DNA of 64,000 bases from assembly GCF_028640845.1 (NCBI RefSeq), contig NC_080540.1, positions 169,575,752-169,639,751 on the forward strand, read 5' to 3'. A program made the position numbers and the translations under genes. Origin of the DNA: Ahaetulla prasina. Its lineage: Eukaryota > Chordata > Lepidosauria > Squamata > Colubridae. Below are positions 29,319 to 42,400 of this stretch, in pieces. The notes beneath the pieces were generated by a model that saw nothing but the letters and a program-made list of their open reading frames with translations, ran no database searches and was not told where the DNA came from. Each line of letters starts with the position of its first letter. Positions within the stretch are counted from its first letter, which is position 1.

Positions 29319-29799
29319 TATTTAAATTATAAAATCAATTTATATCACCAATGGTGCATGACAGCATTTTGATAGCATACAGGCTAAGTCCAAGAAAGTG
29401 ATTTCCATGTTAGAACCAAGTGAAACCCATAGATTGACTTCTCCAGTTCCACCCACAAATTATGGTCTCCAACAGTTCTGTTCCTTTCTCAATCTGGGTG
29501 ATGAATTTGTGAAGCATCTCATTCCTCAATAGAAGGTGGCTTTTAAGCTAAAACTGGACCTTGGCTGCTCTAATTGAAGTGAGCTGACTCTCAACTACTG
29601 GTACCTTTAAGCTGATGCAACTACAAAACTGGTGGGGAGACTTAGTGAATAAAAAGCTGCAGAACAAAATGAGAGAATCACTGTGGAAGACCGTGAAGGA
29701 ATCAATTGGGTTTATCTTTGCTAAACACGTCAACATCTTTTTGAGGGCACTGTGAAATGAAGACCACATCATTATAAGTTGTTGAGTAGCTGGGGAACG

Positions 29800-30183
29800 G
29801 GACAAGTTTCCACAGCCAACTCACTGCGGCCAACTCACCATGGCCAACTTGCTGCAGCCAATTCATCATGGCCAACTCACTGAAGCCAACTCACCATGGC
29901 CAACTTGCTGTAGCCAACTCATCATGGCCAACTCGCTGCAGGACAATTTAACAATTCCATTTAATTATTTAAAATAAATAAAAATTATTTTAATTTTTGC
30001 CATTCACATTTCATTCTATCCTTCCTTTTGCATCCTTTTTTTTTTTTGATGATTCTGTTCCACTATTTCTTTGGTATTAGTGTAACTCTTGTCCCGCAGT
30101 GATTTGTCCTGTAGCGAAATGACCGTGGAAAGTTGTCCTGCAGTGAGTTGGCCATGGCGAGTTGGCCATGGCAAATTGTCATA
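29800..30183. mobile_element. MITE-like element with tandem CCAACTCACCATGG units
   Basis: Units near GCCAACTCACCATG alternate with GCCAACTTGCTGCA from 29813 to 29940. Reverse-complement units (GTGAGTTGGCCATGGC) lie at 30135-30175. The ends GACAAGTTTCCACAG and CCGTGGAAAGTTGTC are inverse. Confidence 0.6.
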
Positions 30184-30189
30184 GACCCG

Positions 30190-32276
30190 AGTAGCTGCCT
30201 AGCTGTTAGTGCTCTACTACCTTTATTTGGAAACACTGATAATTCAGAGATGGTCCTGTACATAAATTACTTTGGGAGATAACAGCACACGAAACAATAA
30301 GACACACACTTTCTGGGGTGAGGAAGTAAACCTTAGTTCCTAGTGTGTTTTATGTGTGTGTGATAATGCGCAGATCTTATGTTTTGTCTAAGCTGCTCTT
30401 TTTGCAAATCAGGTACAGCTATTTCCCCAAAGTGTATGTTTCTCTAAGCACTTTTTGGTTAGAGAACTGCAATACAAAATACAGAGAATGAAAAAATAAA
30501 TTGAAGCACTCTTGTGTTTTGGTTGCCAGTTAAGATCCTGCAAGTTGGTTTGGTTGTAAGTTAAGGACTTGCAAATTAAGCTTGCATTTCCCACTGATTT
30601 TGAAAAGCAATCACTGCTGCCACAGGCTAGTCTTTGACTCTTTCTCTATACTTTTTTTTAAAAAAGGGTTAAAATTAAAATATTGAAGATTAGGAAGAAC
30701 CTAAACTGTTTCTTCTTGCTTTTGGGTCATTCCATGTCAAGTGGTCTGATTTCAGAAAAATGCCCTGCTCGACCATCACGAATTTCAATGAAATTTTGTG
30801 TGAACATTCACACGTGTCCCCAATGAGCATTGGTAAAGTGTTATGTGTGCTGATGCAATACTTGTGGAGATACAGGCATTGTGTGACCTCATATCGCAGC
30901 CTTCTACAGTATGACTCTGAGGTTCCAGCAACCTTGAGACATAATATTTCTCATATATATTTTGTTCAGAGAAACAAAACTTGGCCATCTTGTACAACAT
31001 TTTGTGCTCTATTAAACCAAATAATAAAAACATTCTCGTGAGCAATCTCCATCTAAATAATTTGGAGCAAAGTTGGCCGAAAATAGTGCGGCTCGAAAAA
31101 AGGTTAAAGTTTGGCTTTTTATATCTCTGAAAGGAAAGGTATGATAAATGTGAAACTTAATGCGTAATAACTTATCAACACAGTTTTTGAATATAGAAAT
31201 TCATTCTCCTACTGATTTCCAATAGTTTATAAACTGAATGTAAAGTTGACGTTCATTGTAAATAAATAAAAACCTTCTGGAAACTCTGTTAAATCATTCT
31301 CATTAGAAAGAGCATGTTTCAAACCCCCTAAAAAGATATGGTTGGTTTTTCATCGCTGACATATAAAGCCCTAACAATAGGGACAAAGTTGAGGACAGTA
31401 TGTTTAAAGTTGTATATTCAAAATTGAATAATTACAAAATCAGAATAAAAAAATAAAGGATAATATAGAAAACATATTGTTTACAAAAATCGCCATCCAA
31501 TGAAATCCTTGTTAGGAGAAAGATTGTAGGCCCAGTGTCCATTGGTTCACATGGAGCTGCTTTAACCCCTGGCTTGCCACACCTCCCCAATTGCCACCAA
31601 CACCATGACCAACACCCCCTACCTGCCCAAATAAGGAATTGCATGCGCTAAAAGGTAGAATTGCCCAATCAAAAATCCCTTCCCTTAGTCTTTTTTCTTT
31701 TCTCCTGTCCAAAGCTCAGAGATGCAGCCTACAGTTGGTTAATCTAGAGTTGCATGGCCCTATGAGAAGATATGGTACTCTCAAAGTCTCTTAGGTTAAC
31801 CCAGAGTCCCATGATTCAAAGGGGAATCCTGAAAACCTCTTGAGCTCATTGACAGACAGAAAGTCAGATTACCCTAGGGGTGGACTTGCCCACCAAGCAC
31901 CTTGTCTGTCTGAAGCATTCACTCTGTGGATGGAGAAACAGAAGTGGGCAGCCACCACTTCTTGATGCTTGTACCTTCACTCACCTCTAATCTATTTCAT
32001 CCTGCCATCTGCTTAGAAGCTCCCCATCTGGGGGTGGGAGCTCCAGATTTTGCAATCCTCTTCAACCAGCCTTGCTATTGCCTCTATGACAATATAAGAA
32101 AGGAAGGAAGGCACGTGAATGCTTAAATCAGGTAATTCCTGAACACCTACCTGTTGCTGTGACAGAAGGTGCTTGCAACTTTGCAATTTTTTTATTGGCA
32201 AAACTGCTATTAGCATGAAAGGCAGCTTGTATGCACTCTTAAGAAGCATCTCAGTATCTCCTGCAACCTTCTAGTG
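30190..32276. other. Intergenic DNA between RAPGEF3 and the TRIM gene
   Basis: No gene is recognised. A short GTCCTTGACTT-family scrap lies near 30531-30580. The region 30720-31100 contains an open frame with no family resemblance. Confidence 0.4.
32191..32196 (-). terminator. Candidate poly(A) signal for RAPGEF3
   Basis: AATAAA on the minus strand lies about 1.1 kb downstream of the RAPGEF3 stop codon. It is unconfirmed, and a hAT fragment lies between it and the gene. Confidence 0.25.
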
Positions 32277-32411
32277 CAGGGCTGTCAAACTCCCAACCTC
32301 TGGGCCAGATGCGTCACACACTACCTATGCCCATGCCTGGTTTAGTGAAGCGGAGAAAAGTCCCGATACATCATATGATGCCACCATAATGCTGTGAGTT
32401 TGACACCCCTG
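32277..32411. mobile_element. hAT MITE, CAGGGGTGTCAAACTC family, short
   Basis: It begins CAGGGCTGTCAAACTC and ends GAGTTTGACACCCCTG. The duplication ttctagtg is exact (32269-32276 and 32412-32419). Confidence 0.88.
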
Positions 32412-32847
32412 TTCTAGTGCATCCCATTTCTAGCAAATTGCCTACTTGACATTACACACAAGAGATGTGATGACTCATTGAAGTGAAGCTTCTATAGTCT
32501 AGGAGCAGAAATATCCAGTTCTGAGTCTACCATATGCCATAGAAGCTGCTAGGCCAGGCACTATCTCCACATAAGTCCAGCTTACTTCCATCAGTGAGGA
32601 AAAACTTGGAGTGGGAAATGCTGTGTATTCTGCTTGCACTCCAGGAGAAAAGCAAGATATAAATTTAATGAATAAATAAATACATCAGTATGTTCTGCTG
32701 ATTAGTCCAATCAAATCAACTGGAGGGAAGGAAATAGCTCCATTCAAATGTTTTAAAGAATCTTCTTTAAACCTGGCAGAAGAGAGGGAACTCCTAGTTC
32801 AGAAAATAACAATTCATCAGACACACCAAAGCAAATCTTCCCATTTT

Positions 32848-32875
32848 TTTCTTTCTTTCTTTCTTTTTCCTTCCT

Positions 32876-32915
<40 letters not shown>

Positions 32916-32927
32916 TTTTTCTTTTAA
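32848..32927. repeat. (TTTC)n microsatellite
   Basis: An almost uninterrupted TTTC tetramer run with one TTCC interruption, just downstream of RAPGEF3. Confidence 0.92.
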
Positions 32928-33285
32928 AAAACAAACAAACATATTTCTGTTGAACACTGGTATCTGATAAGTGGGAGTTTTGCTCCTTTCCCGGTAAGGC
33001 AGCTTAAAGCATTCCATGACTCAGTCTTTTTTCACACCAGAAATTTTGCCGTTTGTAAAACCTGAGGCAAGGTGACACATCGTTCCTTAGGCTCTGCAAA
33101 GATGTCACCCATTTTTCAATGATCAGGACAGATCAAACGTTCCACCAAGAATATGAGGAGCTTTCTCGTCTGCTTGAGATCTTCCTCTGGCCAAATGCGA
33201 GGGGCGTTGGCCTAACCCACCAGAAGGTGCCTTCCCAAACAGTCCTTGGCATACTTTCTGTCCTTGCTTGGGCAATCTTCTAGTA

Positions 33286-33404
33286 TCAAGATTCAAGGTC
33301 TCGTGAGAGCCGCAAAAGTTCCTTCTGTCTGTCAATCACTCTCAAGGGCTGGATATGGGCCCAGGTTGCAGCTGGACTTCGAATGCTGAGGGATTGTTCT
33401 GAGC
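33286..33404 (-). CDS. RAPGEF3: RAPGEF3 exon w: last exon and stop
   Basis: 119 nt encoding [20 protein letters not shown], then [18 protein letters not shown] and TGA at 33288-33286. The acceptor is TTTCAG. Matches the conserved EPAC1 tail. Confidence 0.95.
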
Positions 33405-36400
33405 CTGAAAGGAAACAGACCAGGATTAAGGAAATCTCTCATCCACAATAGTTTGAAAGCGGCAGAAAAAAATAGAACACCGCTAAATAACATTTGACAT
33501 AGCTTGAACAAGAAAGTAATTAAATGGACAGAGTCTTTTCTTTTTTTGGCTTCTAAGACAGGTGTGGCCAGTGATGTAACAAAGTCGCCTGGAGAACTGA
33601 GACCAACTGTGTTGGCCTTCTGGGGGGTAGGTGTAGGAGACAATGATTATTTTAGAGCAAAACAATTGACCCATAATTACTCAACCCACCTATTTTACTT
33701 TTTCCAATGCTCTAATACTCCACCTCCTCTCAAATACATATGCTGCTAAAAGTTTGCCATCAACTTTTGGCAGAAGACACCTGTGACAGGAGTGGAGGTG
33801 GGGTATTTATTTGGCCCATAGACAGAACGCTGCTTATCCCTGCTGCAGCCTAAACAGCAGCCGATCTTTAAGATTTAGGAGGTTCATCCCAGGGGTAAAA
33901 TCTACTTACCTTATGCACGTCACATGCATATGCAGACTCTCTGCACATGCACAAACCCTTTTGTGCATGCGCAGAGGGTAAAAAACAAGCGACCGGGTGG
34001 GTGGGCAGAGCCTTGTGCTGCCATCGCTACCGGTTCTCCAAACCACCTTCCACCATCGCTACCAGTTTGGCCAAACCGGTCCAAACTGGTAGCATTTCAC
34101 CCCTGGTTCACTCCTCTCCTTGTAGATTCCAGGGGCTGAATCCAGGTTCTTTTGCATACAGATTCAGAAATCTGGAACTATAGTTATTTCCAAGGAGTTT
34201 TCACGAAAACCTGTGTTAGGACTTAGTTCTTATGAAGCAGCTGCTGATACATTTGCATTGTGTAGGGTGGGGTGAAAATGTTGTGGTCCACCAGCAGCCT
34301 CCGGAGCTGGCAACACAGTCGGACAGTGAGGAGGCTGGGGAGGACAATGGACTAGTCCTGGAGTCAGGGGAAGGCCTGGATGAGGGCTCTGCATTGGAGG
34401 CAAAGATGGGGCCAGGGCCATCCAGGAGTGATGCACAGACTCCGGAGCCTCCAGAGGCGGACAGCAGAGAGGCAGAGGACAGAAGGAGCCTGTTCCTAGT
34501 GCATGCATGCAAAGAGCTGCCAGAAGGCAAGAGCAGCTGAAGAAAAAAGGACAACGATGATTGGCCACTCTCATATGGCTTAAAAGAGCAGCAACGAGGC
34601 GTTGGGTTCTTTGTAGAAAAGAAAAGCAAAAGCAAAATTTCATTGCTTCTTGTCAGCGTCTCTTGAACTTTGTGGGGGTTTTGCCAAGAAAAGCCTTTGG
34701 AGGGTTGCCAAAGACATCAAAGGTTGGTGATAAGGCCAAGGGACTGGTTATTAAGAATTATGTTTTGGACTAAGCTGAGAATGTATTAATTCTCAGCTGT
34801 TTTAATAAAATAAGTTTATTGAGGACTGAATTGTGTTTAGTAATCACTACTTGGGCCTTGGTCACAACAGAAAATACCAATACACCCTTTTGAAAAGGAG
34901 AGCAGTATAAATCATGCAATGATTTGGCGGTTCCAAAGGAAAAGCCCAGCTCTGGCTTGACACATGACGCTACAGGGATCTGGATCATGGGAGCAGCCCC
35001 TAATCAATGATCCAAAGGAATGACATATCAAGGACTTGTTTGAGGGCTGCAAGGATCTGCATTTGGCAAGCATGAGGAAGGAATCAGCACACTGGCGGCC
35101 GGGATAGAGGGAGATGAGGGCTGGGTGTTAGGAAGAGCTCCTTTAGTTCCGGGATTTAGCAAATGATGTGGCAGCTAAAGCTGTCAGACGAGGAGGGAGA
35201 GAGCGGCTGGGCGTCCAATCAACGGAGCAGTTCAGCCATGGGGCGGGGCATGAGCAGCATGGGATGTTTAAAAGGGGCTGAGAGGCAGAAGCTCTCAGTG
35301 CTGACTTTATACAGAGAGACCTCGATTTTTACTGAGACCCGGTTTGTAGCAGACCCAATAAAAGAAGTCACTATCGGAAAGAAAACCAAGTTGGCTTGTT
35401 CATTCTCATGGCATCTGACACAACTGTGGCTGAGAAAGCCGAGAGTCTACAGTTAAACAATGTACAGGAGACACACACACACACATCCTTCCCCAATTCA
35501 CTTGCTTACAGGTTGAGGCACGGATTGCCCGAGCTTCTTCCAAGAGGTACTGGGGACGACTGCGCAAGGGAGAGAGGGGAACTGGAGAAAGGGAGAAAAG
35601 GAAAAATAAAAAGGGGAAGTCAGAGGTTTACAGCGGAGGAATGTGTGTTATTTCCTAGCCAGCTCCTGCCAACTTCTGCTTTGTGTCATCTACAAAGACA
35701 TTTTTCTAAGTTCCTGGACATTCCACCTCTTAACAGAAGTGCTTATTATTATAATGCAAGCATCCTTATAAAACATCGAACCAGGAAAACTATTTCTCTC
35801 TTGGAAGAGAGAAATCTCTCTCACCTTCCGACTCAGATCACCTACAAATCTTCCCTTGTCAAATGTATGACTTTCTCAGGAATGGGATGAGCTAAAAACT
35901 TTATTTTTTAATTGGCATTAAAAATAGATGAAAGCTTAGCCTTGCAAAATAGTCTGACGTGCTTGTTGAAAACTGGTTTGTAAAATGAAAAGAGGGTGGA
36001 GAGAAATCATTCTGTTTCATCAGGCCACTGTATGTGTGCAACAGTCCTGTGCAGCAACCATTCTAAACTGCAGCGTGTAACAGGCTTTGCTTCCCTTGAT
36101 CCTCACTGATCACAAGTCCCCCAAACCCAGCACTCTTCTATACTCACGGTTGGGATGACTCCGACAGTGATGTACAAGGTGAACAGCTTTGGCCATCATG
36201 CGCTATACAGGATAGATATGGGCTTGTGTTAAGATTATTCACTTGTTCTCTTTCTATTTTCTCTAATCAAGCTATCTGTAGACTGAAAAAAACAACTAAC
36301 ACAGCATGCAGTCAAATTCTCAGAAACACCAGAATATTTTTTTCCCCCAGCTGTTTTTTCAAAATGGAATGATCTATTTCATTCACAAAACAGCACAATG

Positions 36401-39400
36401 GCAAGTCTACTCTCTCTACTCACCAGCTTCTCAAAGTTGACAAGGTTCTCCACCAAGGTACGGTTGCCCTCGTGAATGAAGGTCATATCTGCAAAATGAA
36501 CGCAAAGTGTCTCATCATTCATTACAAAAAAGAAATGGAGACCCTTTGCCCTTTGTAATTCTAGGACAGGCTTGAAATCCTTTGAATAGGAGGAAGTGTT
36601 CCTCAAGCTTCGCTTCTGGTAAGTTCTTAAATATGTACATAGCCAAAAATGCAGAATTAATTTGCCAGCAGCTTCTTTGGCTTCAATGTAGTTGCTGTCA
36701 ACGGTCTGACTAGCGAACCCAAGAAAAGCAGACATCCTTAGGAACTTTGAAATCCCAAAAGCAAAACTTTATTGGAGACACTATTGCGGTACTGAAGAAT
36801 CAAAATCAACTCTGGGTTTTCCCGCACGATGCTTGTATAGTTAAACAATAGCTTCCCATTCTCCCCACCCTTGGTTGGTCACATTGTCCAATTATGAATC
36901 GTCCTTTTGTTTTGAGAACAGTTCATCCTTCTGTTAAACACCTGCGTCGGTGCCCTTGGTGGATATTGGTTCTCACAGTCCGTCTCTGAAGCGGCTACAT
37001 TCTTTCTCCCCTTCCCTCCCCACAGTTCTTTGGCAAGTTGAATAGCGATAAGACATTTCAAAAGTGGTTCAACCATGACAGCTGCATTACACTTCATATT
37101 TTAGAACCTCTGAACTAGCTGTGGTTGAGGCTTTGTCAGTTACTTAAAACTGCACCTGTGTATATACGATAGGATTCCTGCTGTTGTACCTTTAAGAAGG
37201 AGGGGCATAAAAGGGATCATGGGTGGAGACAGCTTAGCCACAGCCAGTCTATAAACACGGTGATTCCAAGAAGGATCCTGGAAAGAAAAAGGATAAATCA
37301 GATGGGATGTTTGTAATCAAACATGCTTTAGGCAGACTGTTGACTCCTTCGAGCCATTTTTCAATTGTGTGGCTTCATCTGGATTGTAAAGGTTGAAGAA
37401 TTAGCAGGCACTGACAATCTTTTGGAGGCTAATGGCCATACTTAACTTTTGAGGGTGTAAAGGGAAAGATTCCCCTCGCACATATGTGCTAGTTGTTCCC
37501 GACTCTAGGGGATGGTGCTCATCTCCATTTCAAAGCTGAAGAGCCAGTGCTGTCCAAAGACGTCTCCGTGGTCATGTGGCTGGCATGACTAAATGCCAAA
37601 GACACACAGAACGCTATTACCTTCCCACCAAAAGTGGTCTCTTTTTTCCTACTTGTATTTTTTACGTGCTTTCGAATTGCTAGGTTGGCAGAAGCTGGGA
37701 AAAGTAACAGGAGCTCACCCCATTACGCCGCTCTAGGGATTCGAACCGCTGAACTGCCGACCTTTCGATCGACAAGATCAGCGTCTTAGCCAGTGAGCGA
37801 CCATGTCCCTCAGCTTTGGGAGGAGTTGCTCAGTTTTGTTTCTAAGTGATGCATCTATTCTAGGGCTTACTTTATGATGTTTTCATGCATTCCCAGACTT
37901 CAGATGATGCAATATTATAGAAAACTGTAGTATCAGATAAGAGGTGGTTCCAAGGGCTGCAAAAAGGGGAAATAAAGTCTTGGGCTGCCCACTGCTAGCT
38001 TCCATGCTTATGCGAAGTCCCTAATTATATATTCAGCGTAATATATTTGGGGGGAGGAAACAGCTAAGCCTCATTAGATCACTTTCTCACAGGAAACCTC
38101 ATGCTGCAGTGCCAAAATCTTGCATAATTAAAATCGAGATTCAATGCTACTTGGAATTTAAGTGTTTTAAATCTCATAATAGCAATATCATGAGATTTTT
38201 GACAATATTTAATAACTGAGTTCATAACTGAATGTGATGTTGAAGCCCTAATGCAAGATTGTACAGTGACACCCAATCTCTAGTCAAGTTTGCTGAGCTC
38301 TTCCTTACATAAGGGATTCTCTTCCATATTGCTCATCTCCTCGTATCTTCAGAGGTCTAGAAATAGATTTCCATTCATCTACTACAGGACAGAATTCCTC
38401 AGCAGATTTTGAAATTAAGAGCTAAAGAAACTGAGTTCTCATTGAATCCATTCAGGGAGATATTAAATTTGACCAACACAAATAAGCGAGCTCATATCTT
38501 TGTGAGAAAGTCTATAAAGAGAAAGAGAAGGAGGCGCAGAATATTTCAGAACATGGTCTAGGTAGATTGTGCTCTGTCAGTCTAGGCATTATTATCTCTC
38601 TGTGAAAGGATCCTGATAAACTCTTGACCACCTCAGAGTCAAAATGCAAATGTTCTGACTAAGATTAAAACTACTACTCTTAAGTCTAGCTGCAACTCCT
38701 GATATAAAACTGGTGCAAGCCACTATCTTGGCACCACTTCTCCATCAGTAAAATGGGAAACAGAGTGGGGCTACTATGTAAAATTGAGAGAAGAAATCGA
38801 CACTTCCAAAGACAAATAGGAATATCTCTCCACTCACCAACATCCGTTCCATAGTGCCATATAGCTTTCTCGTCTTGTGTGGAAGTTTCTGAGATATGAA
38901 GAAAAGTCAAAGGAAGAATTGTCAGAAATGGCCAATAAGTTAGTGCAGAAAGCTGGGGAATTTATTCAACTTATATTTGTTCAAACAGGACTCTGCACCC
39001 ATGAAAAGACAGTGGACACTTCAAAACCATAGGTAGAATTTTCATAAGTGCGCAGAAGAACGTCAAAGCTTTGTCAACAGATAATCTGTCAAGAAAAGCT
39101 ACTAAAAGATATGACCCTGGACAAAGAGGTCAGCTTAAATTGAAGAAGAAAAGCCTTGTTTATTGGCATAAATCACATCCTGTCAAGAAAGGAGATGACT
39201 GGAAATCAGTTCATGTAATAATACGATTTCTCAACCTGAGTATTTTTTTTCCCTTTGAACCAAAAAGGATGTGAATCGTCTGTAAGCCTTAGCTACCCAA
39301 GAATGCCTCACCAATTTGTGCTCAACAAAATTTCTAAGGACAAAATTCGTAGCTTCTCAGACTGAATACCTGTACTGTAGCAGAATGTGCAAATAACCCA

Positions 39401-42400
39401 TTTGCTGCCTATGTGATCTGCTAGTGATCAGAACACTAAATCCATGCTACAAAGCGTACAAAATTCAACAAAAGCCAAATCGTAGAACGAACTACAAAAA
39501 TAAACAAGCAGACGTAATCCTTCTTAAGGCTGATGTAAGGTCCATCCAGTCGATATTTCAAAATCTGGCTATTTCCCTATGTATTGGGGGCTAGGATGAG
39601 TAGACATCCTATTGCAAGAAGGGTATGAATGTGAGACAGGTCACTGTAAATGATTGTTTGCTTTTACATTTCAATCATTGTTTGTCTAGTTCAGAGAGGG
39701 GTATAAACTACCCTGGGTTACAATGTAAGTTAGGCAGCCATATAAATTCCCAATATTTCAGTGTTCACACATATCCAATTTCTGCTCTGCAAATTGTTTT
39801 TTAAATAAAAGTCTCAACTTTTGTAGTGTCCTCTGCTTTTAAAACATTGTTTTAATTGAAATTATTACAAAGTACACTCTTCTGTATCAACTTTGCAACA
39901 AATAGATATCTTCTCCATATAAATACTGTTCCACAGTATTCCAAGAGTTACCACCGTATGAGGATGGTGGATTTCTTCAACAACCCAGTTCAGAGTCATC
40001 TGTCTTCCAAATCCCCCTAAAATGCTCATTTGGATCCATTTTGAGCCAAATTTACTTCAGCTTGGGGCTGATAAATTATACAGCTGCAACAGTGTAATCC
40101 TTTTACAACTTTTGAAACCACATCTCTCTCTTGACCACAAATCGACATATTATAAGATTTGGTAAGACACATATTTAAAAGCATGTAGTAATACTTGATT
40201 TACCCATTGTTTTATGATGTCAGCTTGGGTTGATTCACTGCATCAAATAGGAAACGCTTAATATGCAGACGTTTTCCTGTTCTGGAATGCTATGGCTCAT
40301 CTTCCTACTTTCTAAGAATCTAACTTCTTGTGAAAAAGAGTTGCCTGAGAGATGGGTGGCAAATAAATATGTAAATAAATAAATGCCAATGGGGAAAAGG
40401 CCAGATTCTCCTTTCTGAGCTGTCCTTATCTATTTGAAATACTGGAAAATATGCTCCTTTATTAATTGCTTTAATTTTGCTACTGTCCTTTACTTCTTAC
40501 CCCATAACTGATTGTTAAGGCCTGTTAATGAATCTCCCTCCTAGAAGATCTTGTACACATGATAATGTTTTTCAGGTCTGCCTCTTCGATCCCAAACTCA
40601 TTATTATGGCTACACAAAAGTACACGTCCTTGATCAGTATACTGTACTCCATCAATTTGGGAACTAAGCACAGCTTCAATAGGGAATACACACACAGAGC
40701 AAATATGAGAGATTAAGAAGTCACCCACCTAACCAGCCAGTTCAGCTGAATCAACCTTAGCAATCAATGGAGAGATAGTTGTTGTATAGTCAGATCATCC
40801 TCGTATCCCATAAACCAGTGGTTCTCAACCTTTATAGTGCTGCAACCCCTTTAATACAATTCCCCACGATGTGGCGACCCCTTTAATACAATTCCCCACA
40901 ATGTGGCGACCCCAACCGTAAAATTATTTTCGTTTTGAATTTATCGCGCCTGAAGCCGTATTGACTAGCGATCTGAACTGCTTGCGATTGCCTTGAGGAC
41001 GGAGGCATTAAAGCGGAGACTCCTCCCCTATTAAGTTTATCGCGCCTGAAGCCAGATTAGGCTAGCGATTGGGAGTGATTGCAGCTGGCTTGAGAGGGAG
41101 ACATCAGAGCAAAGGTTTCTCTCTTTTTTAATTCATCGCGCCTGAAGCCGAATTTGACTAGCGATTTAAAGAGCCAGCAGCTGGCTTGTGTAGTCAACCA
41201 ATGGAGCGCGATTCTTCGACTCGCAAGTATACTTCCCATATTTCCGATGGTCTTAGGCAACCCCTGGCAAATCGTCATTCGACCCCCAGCAGGGTCCCGA
41301 CCCACAGGTTGAGAACCGCTGCCATAAACACATACAATCAGACTGTGGATGCTATTTTGCATCCCTTCATTTCCTTAACTAGGAGCCCATAAAAAACGCT
41401 AAAAGGTCTGGGAAGAGTCTTTCCAAGTGGTAAGTGTGAAATTACACACTGTTTAAGTTAATGTAGGAAAATAGTTTCAAGACCAAGCATGTTGATTCAA
41501 CTGTTTCCCCTTCTCTGGAGAGTAGAAATGTACCTCCCAAGTCCTAGAAAGGCGGCTGATGGCAGAGTGGCTCAGGCCAAACATCACAGCAAAGAAGGAA
41601 TTCAGGTTCTTTTGGTCTTTTAGGCTGAAACCAAAAATATAGAAACACCATTCAGATAAGGAAGGAAAACCAAAACAAATTTGATTATAAATTTCAAGTG
41701 TTTCCACAGGGAAAAACAGCAGATGCTCCAATCCTAGAGCATCAAGTTCTCTCCCATGGAAAGAAACATCTGCTTCATTCAGGATGTACAAGGTGAGGTT
41801 TCAATGCTTTGAAGGAGAGAATGATGATGATCCTAATAATAAATAGTAGCAATAGCACAAGGCAGGAAAAAAAACCCTGTTTTTTATGGATGACATCTCA
41901 CTCAATATCTTGCTTTTGGTCAAGTTGGCTGAATTACACTGTTTTTTAAATCAGAAAGTTGAAAATAGGAAAGCTGATGAAGAAACCAAAACATTTTCTG
42001 TGAAAAGGAATATAAACTATTTTCTGGGGAGGAGAACAAATCTGTGGGCTGATACTAAAGGTATCTTATAGCGTAATTATATTTGTCTTTACTGATGGAC
42101 CACAAGGAACTCATGAAAAGGAATCAGATCTTGCAAGCCCAGAGTCCACCTGCTTCTAACCGAATATTTTCATGGTTAGTAGCTTCTTACTGTGCAGCCA
42201 GCTTGATGAATTTACGGAGCAGCTGGGCTCTTTTGATAACATCAGGACATAAGCAGAGCTCAGTGGTGATCCAGAACTGCAACTCATTGAAACGACGCAG
42301 GAAACGCTCCACATTGGCTGTGGTTGCACTGGGAAATTTCTGTGGCCCAACCACGTAGTAAATCAACTCCACCTTTAAAAAAGAGCACAACAGTCAGGGA

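Noticed and set aside
29813..29940. CRISPR-like array
   Set aside because: The units are adjacent without unique spacers, and this is vertebrate DNA.
34216..34643. 139- and 137-residue minus-strand frames
   Set aside because: Low-complexity Ser/Pro/Leu-rich reads in a repeat. There are no domains and they disagree with one another in frame.
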